Assembly: GCA_013362385.1 (NCBI GenBank) | Contig: JABFWC010000009.1 | Span: forward strand, 1 to 5,113 | Length of the DNA: 5,113 bases | Direction: 5' to 3' | Origin: Pseudarthrobacter sp. | GTDB taxonomy: Bacteria > Actinomycetota > Actinomycetes > Actinomycetales > Micrococcaceae | Part shown: piece by piece, positions 1 to 5,113 of the stretch | How positions within the stretch are numbered: position 1 is the stretch's first letter | Layout of the letters: each line of letters opens with the position of its first letter | The notes under the pieces: model-generated | What the model was told of the DNA's origin: nothing | Databases searched by the model: none | Seen by the model: only the letters and a program-made list of their open reading frames with translations | Position numbers and translations under genes: made by a program

Positions 1-2
1 CG

Positions 3-1316
3 TCCCCGGGCAAGCGCACGACCCGCTTTTCCAAGGACACCAACCAGGCAGTGCTGGGCCCGTTCACGGTGCGTGACCTGACGGTCTTCGCGGCCACCCT
101 CATCCTGTTCGTCGCTTCCCTGCTGCCCATCTTCGGCGCACGCTACAACCTGTGGAACCTGAGCAACCTGTTCTTCCTCGGCCTGGGCATCATCCTGCCG
201 CTGGTGGTGAGCGCACTGTTCGCTGCACGCAGGCTGGCGCCGGCAACGAAGATCCGGATCGGTTCCCTGTCCATCGACCAGTTCGCCTCCGTGGTGGCGT
301 GCTTTGCGGTGGCTTTCTTCTTCCTGACCGTCGCCGTCGCCTACGTCCACGTCCTGCTGGTGGCGCTGATCGGCTCGGTGATCCTTTTCGCAGCCACCGT
401 TCTGGGCCGGTTCCTGCCATACCTGTCCGGCGACTTCCAAGGCCGGCCCGAAACCCCGGCGCACGTGGTGGCCCGGGACGCCGCCGTTCCGGTCGCTGCT
501 CCGCGCGCACCTAAGCAGCCCAAACCTGAGTCCGCTTCCCATGAGTCCAAGAGCGGCCCCAAGGGCGGCGGCATTTTTGGCGGGGCCGGTGCGGGCTCGT
601 CCGCCGTCCAGGCCGGCGCCCCCACCACCCCTTCGCGTTCCACTGAGGAGCCTGCCCGTTCAACCCAGGCGCCGGCCACGGCGGCCGTTCCCACGACCGG
701 GCCGGCAGCCACGGCGGCAGCCGGCACCAGCACTGCCGGCACCGCGGGCGCCCCGGCACCTGCCGCTAGCGCCGCTCCCGCTCCCGTGTCGACAGCGCCG
801 GAAGTGGCAGACCGCACCCCCGACTTTGACGCCGGCCCGCCAACACAGGCAGCCGACGTCGTCCGCCCTGCCCAGGTGCCCGCCGCCTCGGCTGCGGCTG
901 CCTCCACTCCAGTTGCTACTGCTCCAACTGCCGCAGCTGCTCCGACTGCTCCACCTGCACAGGCCGCGGATGCCGGGCCAGCGGGCCCCGGGACTGCGGC
1001 TCCGCGCGCCGCCTGGGAGCCGCCCGCCGCCACCGCCGTGCAGCAGCAGGTCCGCCCTGAAGAACCGATCGGGGCGACGGTGGACCCCGCCACCCGCCAC
1101 GACGAAGCGGACGGGCACCCGATCCACGAGGCCTTCTGGTTTGCCGTCGCGCAGCACCGCACAGCCTACGATCCACGCACCGGCGCTCCCGCCTTCGTCA
1201 TTGAACCCGGTGGCTGGGTGCTCGCCCTGGAGGACCGGGGACACGAATTCCTCGTCCAGCACACCGACGGGCGGCTGGGTGTCCTGCGGGACCTCAGCAA
1301 CATCGAGCGCGGCTAA
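3..1316 (+). CDS. Membrane protein with four TM segments, Ala/Pro-rich tail and conserved-looking C-terminal module (5' partial)
   Basis: I do not recognise a named family and assign no function. The reading frame is open to the left edge. The 16 codons before the first possible start (GTG at 51) mostly end in G or C, and that GTG has no well-spaced ribosome site, so the true start is probably outside the window. Numbering from GTG 51, hydrophobic segments lie near residues 9-29, 39-59, 77-98 and 100-119. Basic residues in the N-terminus (KRTTR) and in the loop after TM2 suggest that both ends face the cytoplasm. Residues about 130-345 are low-complexity Ala/Pro/Thr and probably disordered. 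The last ~65 residues are different in character: aromatic and charged, beginning HEAFWFAV and containing [13 protein letters not shown] and [13 protein letters not shown], probably a small folded domain. The TAA stop is four bases before nth, suggesting co-transcription. A resemblance to actinobacterial '4-TM plus Pro-rich tail' proteins such as DUF5336 is only architectural. Confidence 0.85.
   Translation, partial: SPGKRTTRFSKDTNQAVLGPFTVRDLTVFAATLILFVASLLPIFGARYNLWNLSNLFFLGLGIILPLVVSALFAARRLAPATKIRIGSLSIDQFASVVACFAVAFFFLTVAVAYVHVLLVALIGSVILFAATVLGRFLPYLSGDFQGRPETPAHVVARDAAVPVAAPRAPKQPKPESASHESKSGPKGGGIFGGAGAGSSAVQAGAPTTPSRSTEEPARSTQAPATAAVPTTGPAATAAAGTSTAGTAGAPAPAASAAPAPVSTAPEVADRTPDFDAGPPTQAADVVRPAQVPAASAAAASTPVATAPTAAAAPTAPPAQAADAGPAGPGTAAPRAAWEPPAATAVQQQVRPEEPIGATVDPATRHDEADGHPIHEAFWFAVAQHRTAYDPRTGAPAFVIEPGGWVLALEDRGHEFLVQHTDGRLGVLRDLSNIERG
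520..1075 (+). other. Low-complexity Ala/Pro/Thr-rich linker within the membrane protein gene
   Basis: This stretch encodes roughly 185 residues dominated by Ala, Pro, Thr, Ser and Gly with no hydrophobic or aromatic core, so it is probably an extended, disordered cytoplasmic linker between the four-TM domain and the C-terminal module. A short Gly-rich run ([11 protein letters not shown], near 566-596) precedes the Ala/Pro part. Its high GC leaves the other frames free of stops, which produces several long spurious reading frames here, including one continuous with nth. The repetition is irregular, not a clean tandem array. Confidence 0.7.
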
Positions 1317-1320
1317 AACT

Positions 1321-2193
1321 ATGGGCGCGGTCCGGGCAGCCGGGTCCGGCGGGAAGACTCCCGCCGGGCCGGGCGGCCAACACGGCCAGGCCGCCGGCAT
1401 ACCGGTGGTTTCTTCCGAGTCGGTGCTGGCCCTGAAGCGGCGGGCCCGGCGCATCAACAGGGCGCTGGCCGAGAAGTACCCCTACGCACACGCCGAGCTG
1501 GATTTCACCAACCCGTTTGAACTGTTGGTGGCCACCGTCCTGTCCGCACAGACCACGGACGTCACGGTCAACCAGATCACCCCGCTGCTCTTCGCCCGTT
1601 ACCCGGATGCCCGGGCCATGGCGGAGGCTGAGCCCGCCGCCCTGGAAGAGATCATCAAACCCACGGGCTTCTTCCGGGCCAAATCCCGCAACCTGATCGC
1701 CCTGGCAACCCGGCTGGTGGATGATTTTGACGGCGTGGTGCCCGGGCGGCTCGAAGACCTCGTCACGCTGCCCGGGGTGGGCCGCAAGACCGCCAACGTG
1801 GTCCTGGGAAATGCATTCGGCGTCCCGGGCATTACCGTGGACACGCACTTCGGCCGGCTGGCCCGCAGGTTCGGCTGGACGCAGTCGGAGGACCCTGTCC
1901 AGATCGAGCACGACGTCGCGGAACTGATCGAGCCCAAGGACTGGACAATGCTCTCGCACCGGGTGGTGTTCCACGGCCGCCGCGTGTGCCACTCGCGCAA
2001 GCCCGCCTGCGGTGCCTGCCCGGTTGCCAACTGGTGCCCCAGTTACGGGCTGGGCGAGACCGATGCGGCCAAGGCGGCAAAGCTCCTGAAGTATGAACTT
2101 GCACCAGGCAGCGAGGCCCTGCTGGAACAGCTCCTGGCGGAGACGCACCGTGCCGCCGAAATCAGGATGGCCTCGCAGAAGAGGACCCCGTGA
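1321..2193 (+). CDS. nth: Endonuclease III (DNA glycosylase/AP lyase)
   Basis: Bifunctional base-excision repair enzyme that removes oxidised pyrimidines and cleaves the abasic site by beta-elimination. The 290-residue product has the full family signature: N-terminal helices with [13 protein letters not shown] (residues 68-80), the helix-hairpin-helix LPGVGRKTA (150-158) with the Schiff-base lysine K156, the catalytic aspartate D174 in VDTH, and a C-terminal 4Fe-4S motif C-x6-C-x2-C-x5-C (C223, C230, C233, C239). The core matches the ~211-residue E. coli enzyme; the extra length is a Gly/Ala-rich N-terminal extension (~30 residues) and a C-terminal tail. I chose ATG 1321, four bases after the upstream stop, as suits translational coupling, although no strong ribosome site is visible. 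GTG 1405 or GTG 1423 would trim the extension and remain possible. The frame is open upstream to 541, but that part overlaps the preceding gene and is a GC-rich shadow. Confidence 0.96.
   Translation: MGAVRAAGSGGKTPAGPGGQHGQAAGIPVVSSESVLALKRRARRINRALAEKYPYAHAELDFTNPFELLVATVLSAQTTDVTVNQITPLLFARYPDARAMAEAEPAALEEIIKPTGFFRAKSRNLIALATRLVDDFDGVVPGRLEDLVTLPGVGRKTANVVLGNAFGVPGITVDTHFGRLARRFGWTQSEDPVQIEHDVAELIEPKDWTMLSHRVVFHGRRVCHSRKPACGACPVANWCPSYGLGETDAAKAAKLLKYELAPGSEALLEQLLAETHRAAEIRMASQKRTP
2180..2193 (+). promoter_or_regulatory. Ribosome binding site and start/stop overlap coupling NUDIX to nth
   Basis: AGAGGA at 2180-2185 lies four bases before a GTG start at 2190. The GTGA at 2190-2193 contains both the NUDIX start (2190-2192) and the nth stop TGA (2191-2193). 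This arrangement supports GTG as the start and points to coupled translation of the two genes. Confidence 0.75.
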
Positions 2194-2867
2194 GCGCGCG
2201 CGACGACCTGGCCAACCTGGTCCGCCGGGCGGAAACGGGGACCGCCGGACCGCCCGACCCGCGCTGGGCTGCCCTGACCGTGGACGCTGCACGTGCCCGC
2301 AGGGCCGCCGTCCTGATGCTCTTCGGTGTGCTCGACGACGTCCCCGCGGAATCCGGAAAACCATTGGCGCCGGCGGCACTGGACGTCCTGCTCCTGGAAC
2401 GGGCCCACACCCTGGGGTCGCATCCGGGGCAGGTTGCGTTTCCGGGCGGCCGGATCGACCGTGGCGAAACCGCGGTGGAGGCGGCCCTGCGGGAAGCCGA
2501 GGAGGAAACGGGCCTGGATGCGGGCGGGGTTGAGGTGCTGGGAAGCCTCCAGGAGCTTGGCCTGGCACACAGCAACTTCCTGGTGACGCCCGTCCTTGCG
2601 TGGTGGCAGTCACCCTCCCCGGTGCGGGTGGTGGACTATGGCGAATCCGCCCAGGTCTTCCGCGTCCCGGTCCGGGACCTGCTGGACCCGGACAACCGGG
2701 TGATGGCCACAGTCCATCGGGCGGGGCGCACCTTCGACAGCCCTGCCTTCACGGTCAACGGCGTGCTGGTGTGGGGGTTTACCGGCATCGTGCTCAGTGG
2801 GCTCTTCGACCAGCTCGGCTGGTCAGTGCCCTGGGACCAGGGCCGGCTGCACCCGATAGGGGCCTAG
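2190..2867 (+). CDS. NUDIX hydrolase, CoA pyrophosphatase-like
   Basis: The 225-residue product carries a complete Nudix box: G87, five residues, E93, seven residues, then REAEEETGL (101-109), with E102, E105 and E106 as the expected Mg2+ ligands. Directly before it, [21 protein letters not shown] (split here as LLLER, 67-71, and [11 protein letters not shown], 77-87) matches the extra motif of the CoA-pyrophosphatase subgroup (NudL/PCD1/NUDT7 type), which splits CoA into 3',5'-ADP and phosphopantetheine. The C-terminal [13 protein letters not shown] is also typical. Length fits the family. Substrate is inferred from the motif; another nucleoside diphosphate derivative is possible. The gene begins at a GTG overlapping the nth stop, so the two are very likely co-expressed. 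Its own stop overlaps that of the convergent gene. An nth-NUDIX neighbourhood is known from other actinobacteria. Confidence 0.92.
   Translation: MSARDDLANLVRRAETGTAGPPDPRWAALTVDAARARRAAVLMLFGVLDDVPAESGKPLAPAALDVLLLERAHTLGSHPGQVAFPGGRIDRGETAVEAALREAEEETGLDAGGVEVLGSLQELGLAHSNFLVTPVLAWWQSPSPVRVVDYGESAQVFRVPVRDLLDPDNRVMATVHRAGRTFDSPAFTVNGVLVWGFTGIVLSGLFDQLGWSVPWDQGRLHPIGA
2828..2843. other. 7-bp inverted repeat near the convergent gene ends
   Basis: GCCCTGG-GA-CCAGGGC is a perfect 16-base hairpin (6-bp stem with a 4-base loop in practice). It sits just before the NUDIX stop on the + strand and about 20 bases past the DUF1508 stop on the - strand. No T-run follows on either side, so it is not a classical intrinsic terminator. 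It may be a weak bidirectional 3' end signal, or chance in GC-rich coding sequence. Confidence 0.25.
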
Positions 2868-3055
2868 GCCTGCTGCTGGCGCAGATCCACAACGATCCCC
2901 GTGGCGGCGTTCTCGCGCATCGCGTTGATTCCATCGCGGAGCATGCTGAGGGACCTGAAAGTGGGCGACACCGCAAGGATGTTGCCGTCGCCGTCGGTCA
3001 GCCGCAGCCGGTACGCCTCGTCGGTTACACGGTGTATTTCGAATCTGCCCGCCAT
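2864..3055 (-). CDS. DUF1508 / YegP-like small protein
   Basis: The 63-residue product begins MAGRFEIHRV and continues with YRLRLTDGDGNILAVS, a run of small and polar residues, then LRDGINAMRENA and VVDL. This follows the DUF1508 (YegP) pattern: a two-stranded start 'GkFEi..', a 'fRL.a.nG.iia.S' strand pair, then a helix with 'GI.svk.nA'. E. coli YegP has two such units in tandem; this protein has one. The biochemical function of the family is not established to my knowledge. It is probably a soluble cytoplasmic protein with no signal peptide. I chose ATG 3055 because an AGGGAGG lies upstream of it, whereas the in-frame ATG at 3085 has none; that longer form would add ten polar residues. It is transcribed convergently to the NUDIX gene and its TAG stop shares bases with that gene's TAG. 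Confidence 0.88.
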   Translation of the reverse strand: MAGRFEIHRVTDEAYRLRLTDGDGNILAVSPTFRSLSMLRDGINAMRENAATGIVVDLRQQQA

Positions 3056-3066
3056 GGACGAATCTG

Positions 3067-3073
3067 CCTCCCT
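3067..3073 (-). promoter_or_regulatory. Ribosome binding site of the DUF1508 gene
   Basis: AGGGAGG on the - strand ends 11 bases before ATG 3055. The spacing is slightly long but the match to the anti-Shine-Dalgarno sequence is good. It is the reason for preferring this start over ATG 3085. Confidence 0.6.
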
Positions 3074-3112
3074 GGTATGCGTCATTGCATCAGCTTGTGA
3101 CCGGTCTGCTTC

Positions 3113-3122
3113 AGTCGCGACT
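3113..3122. promoter_or_regulatory. 10-bp perfect palindrome at the predicted transcription start
   Basis: AGTCGCGACT is its own reverse complement and covers the predicted start site of the DUF1508 promoter, where a repressor site would be expected. No matching regulator is known to me. One palindrome of this size in a gap this long has an expected chance frequency of roughly one in seven. Confidence 0.25.
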
Positions 3123-3125
3123 AGA

Positions 3126-3154
3126 ACTGTAACCTCCGTCACGCTGGCCGTCGA
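3126..3154 (-). promoter_or_regulatory. Predicted sigma-70-type promoter for the DUF1508 gene
   Basis: On the - strand, TCGACG (3154-3149) and TACAGT (3131-3126) are separated by exactly 17 bases. They resemble -35 TTGACA and the actinobacterial -10 TANNNT. Transcription would start near 3119, giving a ~63-base leader before ATG 3055. Lying in the 148-base gap after the polymerase gene, it would let the small gene be expressed on its own. This rests on consensus matching only. Confidence 0.4.
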
Positions 3155-3155
3155 G

Positions 3156-3169
3156 CTACTCCCGGGTAG
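3156..3169. promoter_or_regulatory. Imperfect palindrome just upstream of the predicted -35 box
   Basis: CTACTCCCGGGTAG has 4-bp outer arms (CTAC/GTAG) and an additional inner C/G pair. It lies immediately upstream of the predicted -35. Its shape resembles TetR-type operators of the 'TTACTC..GAGTAA' kind seen in actinobacteria, but the match is loose. It overlaps one arm of a wider inverted repeat, GTAACCT (3129-3135) and AGGTTAC (3168-3174), that brackets the promoter. Confidence 0.25.
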
Positions 3170-3203
3170 GTTACTTTCCGTCCGGCGGGCGGGCTCAGCG
3201 CTC

Positions 3204-4970
3204 CTATTTGGCGTTGTCATAGGAATCGACCACTGCCACGCTGACCGGGAACTCCACCGGGATCGTGCCGAAAAGCAGTTCCTTCGCCGCGCTCGCTGCC
3301 TCCTCGATGGCCCTGACGCAGTCGTCCACAGCTTCCTCCGGGGCATGGACCATGACCTCGTCGTGGAGGAAGAAGACCAGTTCCGGCCGGAGCGCGCCGC
3401 CTGTCCCGGCGGCGCCGTCACCGCGCAAGCCGCGCAGCCGCCGTCGTAATTCCGCCAGCCAGCACGCCGCCCAGTCCGCCGCTGAGCCCTGCACCACGAA
3501 ATTCCGGGTGAAGCGGCCCCTCGAGCGGGCGATCGACTCCGCCCGCCGTTGCTCCTCCGCCGTGGCCGAGCGCTGGCTATGGAACCACCGCTCCGACGGC
3601 GGCGGGGTGCTGCGGCCGAGCCTCGTGGTGACCGTTGCGCCCGACTCGCCCGCCCGTGCGGCCCGCTCCACGAAATCCACGGCACGCGGATACGTCCGCG
3701 CCAGCTGAGGCATCAGGCGGCCGGCTTCACCCGAGGTTGCGCCGTACATCGCGCCCAGCAGGGCTGTCTTGGCCTTGGCCCGGTCGCCGCCGAATCCCTT
3801 GGCGGCGATCCCGGCATAGAGGTCCTGGTCGCGGGCGGCCTCGGCCATGGAGGAATCCCGGGCGAGGGCAACCAGGACGCGCGGTTCCAGCTGGGACGCG
3901 TCGGCGACGATCAGCTTGTGGCCCGGGTCTGCATGCACGGCGCCGCGTACCTGCCGGGGGATCTGCAGGGCGCCTCCGCCGCGGGACGCCCAGCGTCCCG
4001 AAACGACGCCGCCCACAACGTATTCGGGGCGGAAGCGCCCGCCGTGGACCCAGGCGTCCAGCCATGCCCAGCCGTTGGCGGTGTGCAGGCGGGACAACTT
4101 CTTGTACTCCAGCAACGGCGCAATGACGGGGTGGGTGGATTCCCGCAGCTCCCATTTCCGCGTACTTTTCACCTCGATCCCGTTGCGGTGCAGTGCACGC
4201 ATCAGGTCCTGCGGGGAATCGGGATTCAGGGCAGGGGAGTTGAGCAAGGCCCGCAGCTCCCGGGCGAGTGCCTCAAGGCGTGCCGGCCGCTGGCCGGGGT
4301 GGGGGCGCGGGCCGAGGCAGCCGGCGAGCATCTGCTGGTGCAGGTCCTCACGCCAGGGCACTCCGGTGTGCTGCATCTCGGCGGCCACCATGGCGGCGGC
4401 GGACTCCGCGGCCAGCAGCAGCTGCAGCCGGCCCCGGCGGTTCTCCTCCGTGCCGACTGCTGCCAGTGCGCCCTGCTGGTCTGCGTACCCGGCCCGCAGC
4501 TCGCCGAGGCCCCACCGCGGCGCGGAAGCGGCGCCAACGTCGTCAAACAGCGCGCCCTGGTCCGGCGGCGGAGGCGGAGGCTGCAGCGTCCTTGGAGGAA
4601 GCAGCGGATCCTCCGCCGGGACCCGGTCACTGTCCCGTACATAACTGTCCCGGGCATAACTGTCCCGCGCATACCCGGTGTGGGCGGTGAACTGGGAGAA
4701 GGCCAGGATGGTGCCGCAGAGGCTGACGTCATAGCAGCGTTCGACGTCGACGCCGGCCGCCAGCAGGGCCGGGTACCAGTCCTGGGTGCGGTGCCAGATC
4801 CAGCGTGGCGGCTGGCCGCCCGGCCGCGGGGCTTCCAGTTCACGGACGACGGCGGGGAGCTGGGCGTGCGGGATCACGCGCGGTTCGGGGGCAGCCGGCA
4901 GGGTGTGTCCGGCCTGGGTGAGTTCCTGGAGTGCGGCGCCGCCTGGGTGGACGGCGAGCAACAGGTACAT
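3204..4970 (-). CDS. Family-A DNA polymerase of the 'bifunctional 3'-5' exonuclease/DNA polymerase' type
   Basis: A 588-residue PolA-like protein without a 5' nuclease domain. Residues 1-115 resemble part of the DnaQ-like exonuclease fold, 116-155 form a Pro-rich linker, and ~175-588 are the polymerase. Polymerase landmarks: SGRWAS with R326; motif A DASQLEPR (357-364) with catalytic D357; motif B R397-x3-K401-x3-L405-G-x2-Y409-G; N490-x3-Q494 before GSAADW; motif C HDE (536-538) with catalytic D537. Compared with E. coli Pol I, the motif A Tyr is Ala, the motif A Leu is Pro, and the F762 position is Leu. The N-terminus shows no clear D-x-E Exo I motif and no Exo III Y-x3-D, so proofreading is doubtful. 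Start: ATG 4970, with an in-frame TGA two codons upstream; the ribosome site is weak (AAGG about 12 bases away). It is probably an accessory polymerase beside the main PolA. Its biological role is unknown to me. Confidence 0.92.
   Translation of the reverse strand: MYLLLAVHPGGAALQELTQAGHTLPAAPEPRVIPHAQLPAVVRELEAPRPGGQPPRWIWHRTQDWYPALLAAGVDVERCYDVSLCGTILAFSQFTAHTGYARDSYARDSYVRDSDRVPAEDPLLPPRTLQPPPPPPDQGALFDDVGAASAPRWGLGELRAGYADQQGALAAVGTEENRRGRLQLLLAAESAAAMVAAEMQHTGVPWREDLHQQMLAGCLGPRPHPGQRPARLEALARELRALLNSPALNPDSPQDLMRALHRNGIEVKSTRKWELRESTHPVIAPLLEYKKLSRLHTANGWAWLDAWVHGGRFRPEYVVGGVVSGRWASRGGGALQIPRQVRGAVHADPGHKLIVADASQLEPRVLVALARDSSMAEAARDQDLYAGIAAKGFGGDRAKAKTALLGAMYGATSGEAGRLMPQLARTYPRAVDFVERAARAGESGATVTTRLGRSTPPPSERWFHSQRSATAEEQRRAESIARSRGRFTRNFVVQGSAADWAACWLAELRRRLRGLRGDGAAGTGGALRPELVFFLHDEVMVHAPEEAVDDCVRAIEEAASAAKELLFGTIPVEFPVSVAVVDSYDNAK
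4545..4559 (-). other. Candidate beta-sliding-clamp-binding peptide (QGALF) in the polymerase linker
   Basis: Residues 138-142 read Q-G-A-L-F, just after six consecutive prolines (131-136) and before DD. The bacterial clamp-binding pentapeptide is Q-L-(S/D)-L-F, with Q and the terminal L-F most conserved. Location in a flexible, probably exposed linker of a DNA polymerase suits such a motif. Positions 2 and 3 are small rather than consensus, so the call is tentative. Confidence 0.4.
4629..4673 (-). repeat. Three 15-bp tandem repeats inside the polymerase gene
   Basis: Three adjacent units, ACTGTCCCGNNCATA on the + strand (4629-4643, 4644-4658, 4659-4673), differ only at the two N positions. 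Being 15 bp they keep frame and encode YARDS, YARDS and YVRDS (residues 100-114), at the junction between the exonuclease-like part and the Pro-rich linker. Copy number may vary among strains without breaking the gene. Confidence 0.9.
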
Positions 4971-5017
4971 GATTCAATTGTGCCTTGTTTCGGTGTGCTT
5001 CCTTTCCGTGCCGGCGC

Positions 5018-5026
5018 TTATCCACA
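5018..5026 (+). promoter_or_regulatory. Perfect consensus DnaA box upstream of the polymerase gene
   Basis: TTATCCACA matches the DnaA-box consensus TTATNCACA at every position. It lies 48 bases upstream of the polymerase ATG and 52 bases before the possible divergent start at 5078, in the 107-base gap between them. By chance a specific 9-mer is expected about 0.04 times on both strands of this window. It could allow DnaA to control either gene. No cluster of boxes or AT-rich unwinding element accompanies it, so it is not an origin. Confidence 0.55.
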
Positions 5027-5077
5027 TACGGCTGACGGACTCTTACCAAGTCATTGTTGCGGCGGCACAGTGGCTCC

Positions 5078-5113
5078 ATGAGCAGGCACCAACTGAACGC
5101 ACCGCAAACCGCG
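5078..5113 (+). CDS. Possible start of a divergent gene (3' partial)
   Basis: ATG at 5078 opens a frame running to the window edge, encoding MSRHQLNAPQTA. Twelve codons are too few to identify a product. No clear ribosome site precedes it, and I could not find a convincing promoter, though a leaderless or weakly initiated gene would be possible. Its support is only its position: it is divergent to the polymerase gene across a plausible regulatory gap. Confidence 0.35.
   Translation, partial: MSRHQLNAPQTA

Noticed and set aside
541..1320. A 260-codon N-terminal extension in frame with nth, which would make a 550-residue fusion.
   Set aside because: It lies wholly over the upstream membrane protein gene in another frame, its product is Pro/Arg-rich nonsense typical of GC-rich shadows, and the nth part alone matches the family.
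1294..2613. A 439-codon open frame on the - strand across nth and the NUDIX gene.
   Set aside because: It is antisense to two well-supported genes and its product shows no family motif.
3322..3330. TCGTCCACA, one mismatch from the DnaA box form TTGTCCACA.
   Set aside because: It is inside the polymerase coding region, explained by the encoded VDDC residues, and is not a perfect match.
3056..3685. Upstream part of a 273-codon - strand frame continuous with the DUF1508 gene.
   Set aside because: Most of it overlaps the polymerase gene in another frame; the DUF1508 match begins at ATG 3055, which has a ribosome site.
4971..5077. A possible replication origin, given the DnaA box.
   Set aside because: There is only one box, no AT-rich element and no dnaA, dnaN or rpmH nearby.
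3549..5081. A 510-codon open frame on the + strand opposite the polymerase gene.
   Set aside because: No domain is recognisable; it is antisense to a gene with clear catalytic motifs, and long stop-free frames are expected at this GC content.

Overview
The window is chromosomal DNA from a high-GC actinobacterium, most likely a member of the Micrococcaceae such as Arthrobacter or Pseudarthrobacter. This is inferred from the strong G/C bias at third codon positions, the tight membrane protein-nth-NUDIX arrangement and the presence of a stand-alone actinobacterial family-A DNA polymerase. No sequence search was possible, so the genus is a guess. I see no rRNA, tRNA, CRISPR array, insertion sequence or phage gene.

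Left half (3-2867, + strand): three genes form an apparent operon. The first is a membrane protein whose 5' end lies outside the window. It has four membrane segments, a long Ala/Pro/Thr-rich tail and a compact C-terminal module. Four bases later comes nth (endonuclease III, base-excision repair, complete with catalytic Lys/Asp and a 4Fe-4S cluster motif). It overlaps by four bases a NUDIX hydrolase of the CoA-pyrophosphatase type. From memory, Mycobacterium tuberculosis has nth and a NUDIX gene in the same neighbourhood, with a thioredoxin-like gene between them and a membrane serine protease after. Neither of those two genes is present here.

Right half (2864-4970, - strand): a 63-residue DUF1508/YegP-like protein converges on the NUDIX gene so closely that the two TAG stop codons overlap. 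Upstream of it is a 148-base intergenic stretch with a plausible promoter, a candidate ribosome binding site and two palindromes. Beyond that lies a 588-residue protein of the family annotated as 'bifunctional 3'-5' exonuclease/DNA polymerase'. Its polymerase motifs are recognisable but altered, its exonuclease-like N-terminus appears to lack the metal-binding acidic residues, and the linker between the two carries a 15-bp tandem repeat and a candidate sliding-clamp-binding peptide.

Right edge (4971-5113): about 107 bases separate the polymerase gene from a possible divergent gene starting at 5078. This gap contains a perfect consensus DnaA box (TTATCCACA).

Two genes (nth and the polymerase) concern DNA repair or synthesis and one (NUDIX) nucleotide or cofactor housekeeping. 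I did not find a convincing new multi-gene system. The most interesting points are the polymerase's altered architecture and the DnaA box upstream of it.
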